A stretch of DNA of 64,000 nt, taken from assembly GCA_001792895.1 (NCBI GenBank), contig MARA01000038.1, positions 248,001-312,000 on the forward strand. Direction: 5' to 3'. The stretch's first letter is position 1. Every line of letters starts with the position of its first letter. This DNA is from Lentinus brumalis. Taxonomy: Eukaryota > Basidiomycota > Agaricomycetes > Polyporales > Polyporaceae. A program made the translations under genes and the position numbers. The notes beneath the pieces are model-generated. The model ran no database searches, had not been told where the DNA came from, and saw nothing but the letters and a program-made list of their open reading frames with translations. This document shows, in pieces, positions 37,780 to 48,159 of this stretch.

Positions 37780-39329
37780 ATGAGCACGAGTGTAACGCAA
37801 GCAAGTGGGCCTTCTGCGTCGCGAAGGATGCCCACACAATCGCAGCCAGGACGACAAGAAACCTCGTCTATGGGGTCGAATATTACCTTCATTTCTTACC
37901 CGTCGACCGGCAGACGAGGCCAACATACCCACCCTGTGCTATACCAACAGCCGACAACCTTCCTGCAGACTTTCTCCTACTCAGCCACGCGCGCCCTCGA
38001 GTTCACAGATTCGGCTTTGCGCTACTACGTTACCTCTCCATCTGGGGTTAGCCTTCGATATGGCTACGAAAGGTGGATAAAGCGGCCGGAGGGGCCAACC
38101 AGACTGGACCCCATCCTGCTGTCCATCCAGCGCGTCGTGGAGAAGACGAATGCCGCCTCCGGCGCCGGGAAGGGCAAGGAATGGTTGAACGGTATGGCCG
38201 TTGTAACGTGGAGAGGAATCATGACCAAGTGAGTCGTCCTGGTCCCGACAGCTGGTGACTTGGCTGACGCGTTCACTAGAATTCTAATTGCGCCATACCA
38301 GGAATGGGATACAGTCGAACTGAATGCGATGTTGATCGGAGGAACGCTGTATCTTGAGGAACATGTCCCGGACTCGCGAGTACCGGAAATGTATGCCCGA
38401 CGGTATGTCGGCATGCAAATCGTGCTCACTCCCCTTGACACAGGGAGAACATCCCAGCCAAGCAGCGCAAACTCATGTACGACGGTTTCGCCTTTGAAGC
38501 ATGGTCCACTTCCTCGCAGCCTGGCGTGCCCGAACGACTGGAAGGGCATCCTGTAGGATGGGGCGGCGATGTGAACACCAACATCCAGTGGGCTGCGGTT
38601 GCCGAAACGAGGCTGGGAGATCATCGTCTACTCATCAGCGGAGAGATTGATTGCGTGCGGCGTACGCTTCATCTGGATCATTAATGTGACAATTGCTAAT
38701 GAGGCACTACAGGTCGTTTCGAGGGAAAACCGGGCGCTCTGGTGGAACTGAAGGCGACCATGTCGATGCGGACGCAGAAGGACGAAGCTCGGTTCAACAG
38801 GTAAGTACGCAGACCAGTCAGACGCAGAATCAGAGAGCGGACTTCATTGTGACGTTTGAACTGTGCAGGAAACTGCTGAAATTCTACATTCAATCCTTTC
38901 TGATGGGTGTCTCAGTAAGGCCACGAGCTCGCAATGACTTCAACGACATGCGCTCAAAGGGCTTGTTGGCAGGAAATCATCGTTGGTTTTCGAACATTCG
39001 CAGGTCAGCTGGTCACGACGAAAACTTACAAGACAGCAGAAATACCTAAACTCGTACGCAACAAGGAGGGCGCATGGAGTCCCGAGATCTGCTGGCAATG
39101 GGGACAGCACTTTCTCTCCTCTCTCAGGGCTTTGATGGCCCGTCAAGCTTCCTCGGGCGAGCCGGGTTCAGAGCCTCAAACTCGAGTTTGGCGCGTCATC
39201 CTCACACCCAACAAGGGTGTCACTGTTTTCCCCCTGGAGAAAGGCGACATTTTGAAGACAGGCGATAACGAGCAGAGAACTGGCTTCTTGCCTACATGGT
39301 ATGTCAACCAACTCATGACGGGCGCGTGA
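37780..39329 (+). CDS. RAI1: RAI1/DXO-type decapping nuclease, copy 1
   Basis: Rai1/Dxo enzymes remove faulty or non-canonical caps (and in yeast assist the Rat1 exonuclease) in RNA quality control. About six exons; the first runs 37780-38229. Motifs are RYGYERWIKRPEG, VVTWRGIMTKILIAPYQ, ELNAMLIGGTLYLEEHV, HPVGWGGDVNTNIQW and ISGEIDCVR (metal-binding Glu and Asp). VELKATMSMRT supplies the next Glu and Lys, followed by KLLKFYIQSFLMGV and IIVGFRTFAG. All active-site residues seem kept, although ELK is followed by A where most members have T. The N-terminal ~60 residues are low-complexity. A second copy lies at 50.2 kb. Confidence 0.9.
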
Positions 39330-39786
39330 AGCTCCAGAACCATTTTGAGTGGCTCACGATGATGATGCAATGGGCCTGATGTACTTATACGCGTACGAGT
39401 CGTGGTCGATGAGCCCTGCGGAGTCAGGTATCTCATGTATCCGCATTCCATGTATCAAGTCGGCGCAGTAATTCAAACAGAGGGGTGGTGGATGTTATCA
39501 ATATCGACCTTGCGATGGAGGACACGGAGGGTCGTCTTCCGCGTATGAATCGACGCCGGCCGTCGCCGGTCGACACGCATTCCTCTAGGCCTAAGACCTT
39601 AATCCTAAGGACTAACTACACAGCTAAAACCCAATAAATAGGGCTAACATGGATGAACGCAGAACAACACCTTGGATTTAGTGCGTACTTCGAACAATGG
39701 GAGTGTTTGCTTCACACCAGTATACAGTAAGTCAACGATGCGATATGGCTGTAATCGAACCCCATGCTCTCCCGAGTCCGTGACGC
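39330..39786. other. Convergent intergenic region
   Basis: Between RAI1 copy 1 and the carboxypeptidase. It contains a small inverted repeat (CCTTA, ATCC, TAAGG near 39597-39610). No gene seen. Confidence 0.45.
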
Positions 39787-41710
39787 TTACGTCGAGACCA
39801 GAGAAGAGTTGCTCATGATCTGAGAGAACATCTGCAGTGCGGCCTCGCCGACGGAGAGCGAGCCGTGCGTGTAAGCAGGCACTTCATGGCCGCTGCCGTC
39901 CAGCGTATATATCAGCGCACGCGTTACCCAGAACGACCAGAAGAACACGACACTCACGCTCCGAAGATGCGGACATACGAGAACGTCCCTGCATTCTTAA
40001 AGACGCCGGCCGCTTGCCCCTTGACAGTGTAGTTCGCGAACTGCTGCTGCTTGTATTCGGCTGTGAACTGCGTCTGCAGGGCATTCACCATCGCCTCGAC
40101 ACCATTGAAGTTGAGGATGTAGTCGGCATCGCCGTCGTAGATGATCGTGCGCACCCCAGCCTTGATGACCGTCTCGAGGTCCGGGCGCGAGTTGTGCATC
40201 CAGTCACCCGTGTCCGCGAAGTTATCATACACTGCGTCACTGGACTCCTCCCAGGTGGCCTCCGCGCCAATCTTCGACGTCACCGACTTGCTCTGCAGGT
40301 AGGGCGTAAGGTCGGGAGGGTACGGGTCGGGGTTGCGCGCCAGGACGTAGTAGACGTCGTAGTCGCCTGCGAGCGGGGAGAGGATGTTGTTGTTGCAGAA
40401 GCTCTGTGCCTTCGAGCACGTAGCGTCGTCGCCTTGACTATAGCACTCCGTAATCAGGTCCTTGCAGCCACCAGACTTCGTCCAGCTGGTGTTCGCCCGA
40501 GAGATGGTAGATGAAGAGACCAAAGCGTGATACCTACATACTGCGTATCAGCGTCAACTCATCTACGTGGGGGGATGACTTACGGGTTCGACGCTGCATA
40601 CTCGATGTAACCAGGGTATTGATTGAGAGGGTCCTGCGGAGCGCGTTCAGTACATCACATGTACTATGGCCATTCGCACGCACAGTAAGCCCATCACCAA
40701 CGCCTAGGAACTTGAGGTTGATCGGAACGCCAGAAACGGTGCCCTTGGCGATGGCAGCGTTTTGGGAGAGGAAGTACCTGAGCCGCCTGAGTCAACGATT
40801 CGCTACACACGGCATACTTCGGAGAGAGGACTCACGCTGCGAACGTCGGACCGTAGTGCCCACCATACCTGCATCACAGAAGAACTTTAGCAATGCCTTC
40901 GCAGTAGCCCAAAGGCACGCTTACGACTCAGTCCAGAGCGCAAATTCGTTCTTCTGAAACTTCGAGAACCTCGAGTCAGCGAAGAAGATCTGGAGGAACT
41001 TCCAGACATCCGACGCCGCCTGCTGAGAGGTCCCAACAGTCGTCGAACCATGCGAGAAACCGACGCCGACGGGTTGGTCGATGTAGAGCCTTGGAACCAA
41101 CCACTGTCAGCAGATGCGCATGAATTCGCAACCAGCGCGCCATACATGTTGGAAACTTCGTTCCACGAGTTCGGGTTCAGAGTGACGCCGCTGCTATCAT
41201 TCGTGATGCGGCAAGGGCCATTCTCCTGAAAGAGACCAATCATGCTGGAGCTTCCAGGCTGTCATGCATGGTCAGTCACCGGTTGTTGAGTACCAAATCT
41301 AAGGCTGGGCCACTCACGCCGCCGTTCAGCCAGATGGAGAGCGGAGCAGTATCCGAGTTCTTGCGGGCAGCGAAGAACCAAAACCTGAGGCGCGGCTCTG
41401 TCAGTATCTGACATCTATCACCGCCTGTTTGAAGGATCACTGACCAAATACTCTCGTTCGAAGTCAGGTCGCCATAGCCGGACGCCTGGTAAACGCCAGG
41501 AGTAGTCTCGCAGACGCCGCTGTTTTCGACAACGCGCAGCTTCCCCGGGGTCGTCGCGGCAGGCGCAAGGTCGGCGACCTTGAACTTGCTGCCCGCGACG
41601 GTTTCGGTGCCACCCAGGACCCCATTGACGATCGGAATCTGGCCGCCGAATACACTTGATGCGGGCAAAGCCGCCAGGAGCGAAGTCAGCGCTGAGAGCC
41701 TGAGGAGCAT
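39787..41710 (-). CDS. Secreted serine carboxypeptidase, peptidase family S10
   Basis: Predicted secreted or vacuolar enzyme that removes C-terminal amino acids at acid pH. The ATG at 41710 is chosen because it starts a signal peptide ([21 protein letters not shown]); an upstream in-frame ATG at 41845 would bury it. About nine exons give a protein with [52 protein letters not shown] and [16 protein letters not shown] (catalytic Ser; the TESYGG form is usual for carboxypeptidase S1). [16 protein letters not shown] follows (catalytic Asp), and GHEVPAY provides the His near the C-terminus. The triad is complete, several Asn-X-Ser/Thr sites are present, and the gene has a TATA box. Confidence 0.92.
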
Positions 41711-41781
41711 GGTCGCAGAGGCGAGGGCGACCAGGAGCCTGCGTGCACGAGCTGTAATGGACCGTCCCTGGCACGTTAGGA

Positions 41782-41788
41782 CTTTATA
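41782..41788 (-). promoter_or_regulatory. TATA box of the carboxypeptidase gene
   Basis: TATAAAG on the minus strand, 72-78 bases before the ATG at 41710. Its position supports that ATG over the one at 41845. Confidence 0.7.
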
Positions 41789-42966
41789 TCCCCCAGCAGC
41801 TCCCAGCAGGAAGCACTGATAGCGGAACACCGACGGCTGTGTCACAGTGGCTTGAGTGGCGACCTCGGCGAGATGAAATCAGACCTTCTCGGGGGCGAGG
41901 CGCGGTATAGGGTACAGGCTGCCGTCCTGACCAATTCCCGAACGCTGGAAGCATGGTCACGGTGACGCACGGAGCAGGGAACGCTGCCCGTCCATCGACA
42001 TCCATGTCGCGCTGGGGCTGCAGGCGCCCGGCGACCATGTGTTGTATCGGAAGCATCGACTTCGCAAGGCGTGGGTGATGGGCTTCCTTCCGGCGGGCCC
42101 GTGGATTGCCCTATCCACCGCCGCAACTTGTTGTGCACATCCGATAGATATGTAATGATCATCGTCGCCTGACGTTGGATATCAATGAAAGAAAGCATGC
42201 TCACCTCGGGTCGCCAAGTCGCAAGACCACGCCGCTGCGTCCAGTATTTATAGAACGCGGTGATGGACGTGCTGCGTATACCGTAAGTAGATGAATGGGA
42301 CAATGTCTCGGCGATATGGTCAATGCGGGAAGAGTCAAACTTAGACTAAGTCATGTTCCACATAACGCTGCAAGCAAGTTATAAGCATCGTGACCACTAC
42401 TTGAAAATGGCGAGGTGTTCCAGACTACTTGCTAATCGGGATACCCCCGGCAAGGTCTACGCTGCAACGTGCGGATGAGCGGCGTGTCAGCAGAAACACA
42501 GCGTGTTCTCTCCCATTACAAGCGTGTCTCTCCGGTGCCAACGAGGCTGCAAATCCGGGCAACCTGGCCTTTCAGAGTGAGAGGACGACTGAACAGGGTT
42601 GAATCAGGTGTCCAACTTGCAAGGATGAGGATGGCAGGTCCAGAATCAATGGCGGCGACTGGGTATAGCGCGTGGCTGCGGGCCATGGGCGCAGGAGTAA
42701 CAAGTACTAATCACTCACCGATCATCAACGCGACACAATTGGAGGCCATTCAAAGCCACAAAGAGGCGTCCCGCTCTCAGTCCGAGATTCGAGGCCATTT
42801 ACCCAGGCTGTCCGACGTCGCCGCAGGCCGCCGTAAGATACGCTGAGTAGGAGCACAAGATAGACACCGGAGGACAGCTTGTGGCGGGGCCAAAGTACAA
42901 GGGGAGAGTACAATGATGTTCCATTAAGTTAGCGCGATGTCCATGTTAGTGTAGCTTGCACGTTGA
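41789..42966. other. Intergenic, no gene seen
   Basis: About 1.2 kb upstream of the carboxypeptidase. ORFs of up to 153 codons lie on the minus strand, but none shows a motif or splice support. Confidence 0.45.
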
Positions 42967-43296
42967 CTACGGACGTGCCGACGCTCCTCCGCTCTACACA
43001 CACATGAGTGCCCCTCTCGCGAGTTGTAATGCGGACAAACGCACCTGCACCAAGTCTATTTCCCAGTCCTGCAACTCCCGTTTCCAGTACCGCGCAGGAG
43101 CCTGCCAGAACTCCTCGTACACCGGGCCGTTTGAGCTCCCGCTCTTCTTCGCGCTCGATGTCGAGCCCGACGTCGACGTCGACGCCTTAGGAGAACTCTG
43201 GAACTTCTTCAAGAAGTCGGCAAAGTGTTGCTTGAGCTCAGGCGGTGCAAACGGGTGCGGGTGCTGCTCCTCGGGTTCTGTATGACGTTGTGGCAT
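42967..43296 (-). CDS. Small conserved fungal protein, function unknown
   Basis: Exons 43296-43045 and 42993-42967 give 92 residues. An N-terminal His/Pro/Glu-rich part and a Ser/Thr stretch are followed by a conserved end: GPVYEEFWQAPARYW, LQDWEIDLVQ and, after the intron, SGGASARP. I recall small fungal proteins with the same layout (EFWxAPxRxW, acidic DxEIDxI, SGGAS tail), mostly uncharacterised; this recall is not checked. The second exon is only 27 bases, so gene finders may miss it. No signal peptide or membrane segment. Confidence 0.65.
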
Positions 43297-43648
43297 ATCG
43301 GGCGCCAGATAGCTCAGTCAGTTGCTGTTGCTAGAGTCGACTCGGGGAGCATGGAGAGACGTACTGGCGGCCCACTGTCGCTTGCCAATGAAGCGAATGA
43401 GTGGTTTGTGTGCGTTCGCGAGACGGAGGGAGGGGTGCATCGTGGAGGTCGACGGGAGAGTTGTGCTGGTCGGTCAATCGGCCGACTCCGTCTGCTTCTG
43501 CTGCTTGGCGCCCGTGGTTGTCTCGGACGCACGAAGTAAGTACGGCAAGATAGGCAAAGAGGCACTCAGGACGTGCGATAAAGTGAGATTAATGGATACA
43601 TGTTCGTAGGCCTCTCCTGGATACAACTTTTACACCCGGCTGCAGTAC
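43297..43648. other. Intergenic, no gene seen
   Basis: Between the small conserved protein and the 3' end of the Rab escort gene. Only short shadow frames. Confidence 0.45.
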
Positions 43649-45562
43649 TTACCACTCATCTCCAGTCTCATCCTCGAGAGCGTCCAAGGATGGCCAGAAA
43701 GAGTCTATATCTTGACTAACTTCTTCTGGTTCAGCCTTCTCAACCTCCCCGTCGACCTTCTCGACATCCTCCGTTGGGACCGTACGCTGCACACCAGCTG
43801 CTCTCAACTGCTCGACAGCTTTCCAGAACATCGTCTCGGCGTGCTCGGTCGCCTGGTCCGCGATCAGAGGTAGGTGTGGCCGACATGGCGGCGTGATAAT
43901 GACGCTGGATGAGTTGTTAATGGAAGATGGAGAGGCAGGCGTGAGTACATGATGAATGTAGAAGAGGGAGAAGAGCGGTGTTGCCGGGTGCGTGTCTGGA
44001 GGTGACGAGGGTGGGACAGTCAGGCTGAGCGTAGCCTCAAGGTAAGGTCGCAACAACTCCTCCGCCGAAGACGAGCTCATCGACTCCGAAGACAGAGGCA
44101 GTGAGATGTTGACGATGTCTGAAGGACAGTCAGCGTCGTATTGCAGGCATTAGTTCAAGAACTCACATCGTCCCGTCGGCGCTGACATGCTGCCATCGCC
44201 GGTGACCAACACATGCGCTGCCATGGTCGACCCATTTGGCAGACTTCCCGGGGGGAATACGAGCAAGGCAGTGTCAACATCGTATTTGGGAGGTTGTGGT
44301 TTCTCTGATAGTTCATCTTCTGCACCTTCGGTCGCTCCGTCGACACCGGCAGATGATGTGTCATCTGGTGCCTCGGAAGGTGTGAACACCAGGGGTTTGT
44401 CGATGATTGCAATACATCGCGCAACAGCTTGAGTAGGTTGCTGGGAAGGGCCCGAGTTGGCCGGGACGGTACCTCCGAGAGAGTACGGAACATAATCAGG
44501 GGAAGAGACGAGGACCTTCGCAGTCAGCTGTTCGTCGAAGTCTTCAAGCTTCACGCTGTACCGTGCGCTCGCGGGGCGAGACGCAGAAGAAGCCTTTTCG
44601 TCCTCCGGAAGATCGTCGACGGACGACTCGACCGAGACCACACGTCGACCAAGGATGTAGGTGCCGCCCTTCACAGCTGATGTGCGACAGAATCCCTGTG
44701 CGGTCTCTCCCAAACCGCCGTAGTGACCCACGAGGAAGGGAGAGGTCCCATAGCGGCCGGCGGAACGAAGATACTGTCGTATCCTCTGCATCGCCGGAAG
44801 AGTGGGTTCTGTAGAAAAGCAAATTGAGGGAGGTCCTCTGGTAGATTTGGACCTGCTTACCTTCTGCTGAGGCACAGAAGGCAAGCGCATATGCGATGGC
44901 ACTTGCCGCCTGGTCCTTGAGGGAGAAGACGTCCCGGAGGTACTGGACGAACGGTATCTGCTCCTTGCCCTCCAGCTCCTTCTTCCCCTCAAACTCTCCC
45001 GCAGCAAACATGAGGAAACGCATCAGCCGCCGCTTGTCGACGAGGGACAATGCCTTGCTCTTGAACACATCCTCCTTGCCCCCCGGCACGCTTTGGACGT
45101 ACCCCGGCCGATCATACACCGCGACTTTCTCGAGCAGCTTGAACTGGCCATACCGCGAGACGCCGGACGCAATGAGCGACTCAATATGCGGTCCAATTGA
45201 TGGTACGATAGACGGCGCAAGCGAGACGGAGTACTGCCTGGATTGCGGCGGAATGGTCGGAGAGCGGGTTAGCGAGGTGTAGCGTGCGCGTTGATTCGCT
45301 AGGTAGTCAGAAGACGACGGCTGGTCTCCAGCATTCGCGCGTGCATCCGCCCACTCCGCAAGCTCGTCCAAGGTCAGAGAGGCCTCGTCGCCGCCGTAGT
45401 ATTGATTGGTGTCGAGGTGCGCGACCTTGTACCCCGCCTTGGACAACGCGCTGCCGTGTCCATCCCTTCAGAGCAAGCGACTAGGAAAGAGGCACACGAT
45501 GCTCACGCAGCTACCATAGACTCAGAAAGCCCAGTTCCAAGCACGACAACGTCGAAATCCAT
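43649..45562 (-). CDS. MRS6: Rab escort protein (REP, Mrs6)
   Basis: REP presents newly made Rab GTPases to geranylgeranyl transferase II and delivers them to membranes; it is related to GDI. Start ATG at 45562 gives MDFDVVVLGTGLSESMVAA, joined after a short intron to ALSKAGYKVAHLDTNQYYGG, the GDI/REP N-terminal nucleotide-like motif. Then come RYGQFKLLEKVAVYDRPG, VQSVPGGKEDVFKSKALSLV, DKRRLMRFLMFAAGEFEG and FLVGHYGGLGETAQGFCR with SAVKGGTYILGR. Long polar inserts and an acidic C-terminal tail (SFWPSLDALEDETGDEW) distinguish REP from GDI. Five or so exons. It is divergent from the nucleolin-like gene (228 bases between starts). Confidence 0.9.
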
Positions 45563-45734
45563 ATCGACCTGGCCGCCGTCCGCGACGGTGGAAGTACTGA
45601 GCAAGACGAGTCCAGCGACGACGCAGGCGGGCGACGACGCGCGCAGTACGAGCGCCTGCGAGCCGCGCGGCATTTGCCGTCGATAAGCGCCTGTCTGCTC
45701 CTCGCAAAAAATGTGCGCGTGGAAGTTCTCTCTC

Positions 45735-45782
45735 ACCTTCACCTCCTCCTCCTCCCTCCCTTCCCTTCCTTACCCATCACAT
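45735..45782. promoter_or_regulatory. CT-rich core promoter tract of the nucleolin-like gene
   Basis: A dense CTCC/TTCC pyrimidine run lies directly upstream of the ATG at 45791. This layout is common at strongly expressed fungal ribosome-biogenesis genes. Confidence 0.5.
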
Positions 45783-45790
45783 CGTCCGCA

Positions 45791-47729
45791 ATGGCCAAGT
45801 CAGCAGAGAAAAAGGTCGACAAAAAGGTCTCCAAGACCACCCCCGCAAAGAAGGTCGCGCCTGCTCCCGCGAAGAAGGTTCCTGTCTCGTCGAAGGAGAT
45901 TCTCGAGAAGGCCAAGGCGCAGGTCAGTATAGTTGCCACATTGCCAGCCATCTTCATCGCTCACACTTCACACAGTCGAAGGGCAAGTCGAAGGGAAAGA
46001 AGGCGGAGAGCAGCAGCAGCAGTGAGGAATCCTCAGAGTCGGACTCTGAGGAGGAAAAGCCCAAGGCCAAGGCCAACGGCACGGTACGTCTGCTCACTGA
46101 CATCGCTTCCGCACGCTCGCTGACCTGTCTTGCTAGGCCAAGGCAGCTGCGAAGGCCAAGGAGTCCAGCTCTGAGTCCGACTCGGACTCGGACAGCGACG
46201 CCCCTGCTGCGAACGGCAAGGTATGTGTCGCAAAAATTTTCCATCTCCCTCAGTCACTCATGTAGCTTCGCAGGCTAAGGTCGCACCAAAGGCCGCTGCG
46301 AAGCCCGCCGCAAAGGCGGCCGCAAAGGCTTCCAGCTCGAGCTCGGAATCTGAGTCGGACTCCGAGGACGAGAAGCCCAAGGCTGCTCAGGTGAAGGCGA
46401 CGCCGAAGAAGGACTCTTCGTCATCGTCCGAGTCGTCAGAAAGCTCGTCCGAGGATGAGGACAAGCCTCCTGCGAAGGCTGCTCCTGCATCCGCCAAAAA
46501 GGCTACGCCTGCGAAGGCGAAGGCCACTCCCGCGAAGGCGACTCCTGCCAAGAAGGCTGAGGAGAGCAGTTCCTCGTCCGACTCGTCCGACGAGGACGAA
46601 GCTCCCCCTGCCAAGAAGCCCGTGGCAAAGAAGGAGGCGAAGAAGGATGAGTCTGACTCTGACTCCGACTCCGACTCCGAGTCCAGCGACGACGAGGACG
46701 AGGATGTCGAGATGGCCGAAGCAGCACCTGCCAAGGGTACGTTTGTTGTCGTTACGCCTCTCGCTTGCTCCATCACTAACCCCTATCTGCTCGCAGGTAA
46801 GCGCAAAGCGGAGGATGACTCGGCTGCGCCCGCGAAAAAGGCGAAGACTGCCGACGGCGAGGCCGCAGCTGAAGACACGTCTGGGGGTACCAAGACTGTC
46901 TTCGTCGGCCGTCTCTCGTGGAACGTCGACAACGACTGGCTCGCGCAGGAGTTCGCCGAGTGCGGCGAGGTCGTCTCCGCGCGCGTACAGATGGACCGCA
47001 ACACGGGTCGTTCGCGCGGCTTCGGCTACGTGACGTTCGCGACGACGGAGGCCGTTGAGGCCGCGCTCGCCATGAACGGCAAGGAGATCGACGGCCGGCC
47101 GGTCAACATCGACAAGTCCGAGGAGAAGGACAAGTCGGAGGTGCGCGAGAAGCGCGCGCAGAAGTTCGGCGACTCCGCGAGCGAGCCCGCCTCGGTGCTC
47201 TTCGTCGGCAACCTCAGCTTCGATTCCACCGAGGACGGTCTCTGGGAGGTGTTCGGCGAGTACGGCGAGGTCAAGAGCGTGCGTGTCCCGACGGACCCGG
47301 AGAGCGGCCGCCCCAGGGGCTTCGGCTACATCGAGTATTCCGACATCGAGTCGGCGAAGAAGGCTCTTGAGGCCCTCTCGGGTACCGAGATCAATGGCCG
47401 CGCCATCCGTCTGGACTACTCGCAGCCCAGAGACAACAACGGCGGCGGACGTGGTGGTCGCGGTGGTGGACGTGGCGGCGGACGGGTGAGTACTTTCAGC
47501 ACATCAGCACTATCGAGGCCTCGGGCTGACATGGCGGCTATAGGGCTTCGGTGACCGCGGTGGACGTGGTGGAGGTCGCGGCCGCGGTGGCTTCGGCGAC
47601 CGTGGTGGACGTGGTGGTGGACGTGGCCGCGGTGGCTTCGGTGACCGCGGCGGCCGTGGTGGAGGTCGTGGCGGCAGTGTCCGGTCGGGTGCCGTCGCTG
47701 AGTTCCAGGGCACGAAGAAGACGTTCTAA
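45791..47729 (+). CDS. Nucleolin-like rRNA-processing protein (Nsr1/Gar2 type)
   Basis: Nucleolar RNA-binding protein needed for pre-rRNA processing and small-subunit assembly. Exons 45791-45922, 45976-46083, 46137-46220, 46274-46736, 46797-47485 and 47544-47729 give 553 residues. The N-terminal half alternates Ala/Lys-rich pieces with acidic Ser tracts (SESDSDSDSDA and similar), the layout of nucleolin/Gar2. Two RRMs follow: TVFVGRLSWNVDNDWLAQ with RSRGFGYVTF, then VLFVGNLSFDSTEDGLW with RPRGFGYIEYSD. The end is an RGG domain with three near-identical GFGDRGGRGGGRG units and a closing GTKKTF. Short introns split the acidic blocks one by one, as if those modules had multiplied together with introns. 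Confidence 0.93.
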
Positions 47730-48159
47730 GTTGGCTGTTCGTCTACTGTACCCCACCATCTGTCCCACATGTCTTGTATGCTCTTGTCCTCCTTCATGTT
47801 TTTATGACGTAGTTAGGGCTGTTTCTTGTTCTGTGCTTGTTCCGAGTCTATCCTATGCTTGGACATGAGCTCAATGTGTGCGACGACGTGTGCATGGTGT
47901 GCGTTGTGATTCGTGGATAAGGCGAAGCGACGAGGTAAGTCGAATAAACAAGTACGTACAGACGAGGTGGTAATTGAGACATTGGCTCTTTCCTGGCCGT
48001 TATCGAGGGAGAGACTTCGGATGTGGTGATTCGTCTGGCGGCAGGAGGTGGCGCATATACTGGAACTGTGCATAAACATAAACATCATACGTCGCGTGCA
48101 TTCTTCTTTCCACGCAAACTGTGACATTCCATATCCTATGCACAAGACAGCTCTATATA
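47730..48159. other. Convergent intergenic region
   Basis: 3' region of the nucleolin-like gene and of the F-box gene. No gene seen. Confidence 0.45.

Noticed and set aside
41711..41845. Upstream ATG extending the carboxypeptidase by 45 residues
   Set aside because: It would bury the signal peptide and start upstream of the TATA box at 41782-41788.
43303..43345. tRNA-like A box (TAGCTCAGTCAGT)
   Set aside because: No proper B box at the required distance, and no cloverleaf could be drawn.
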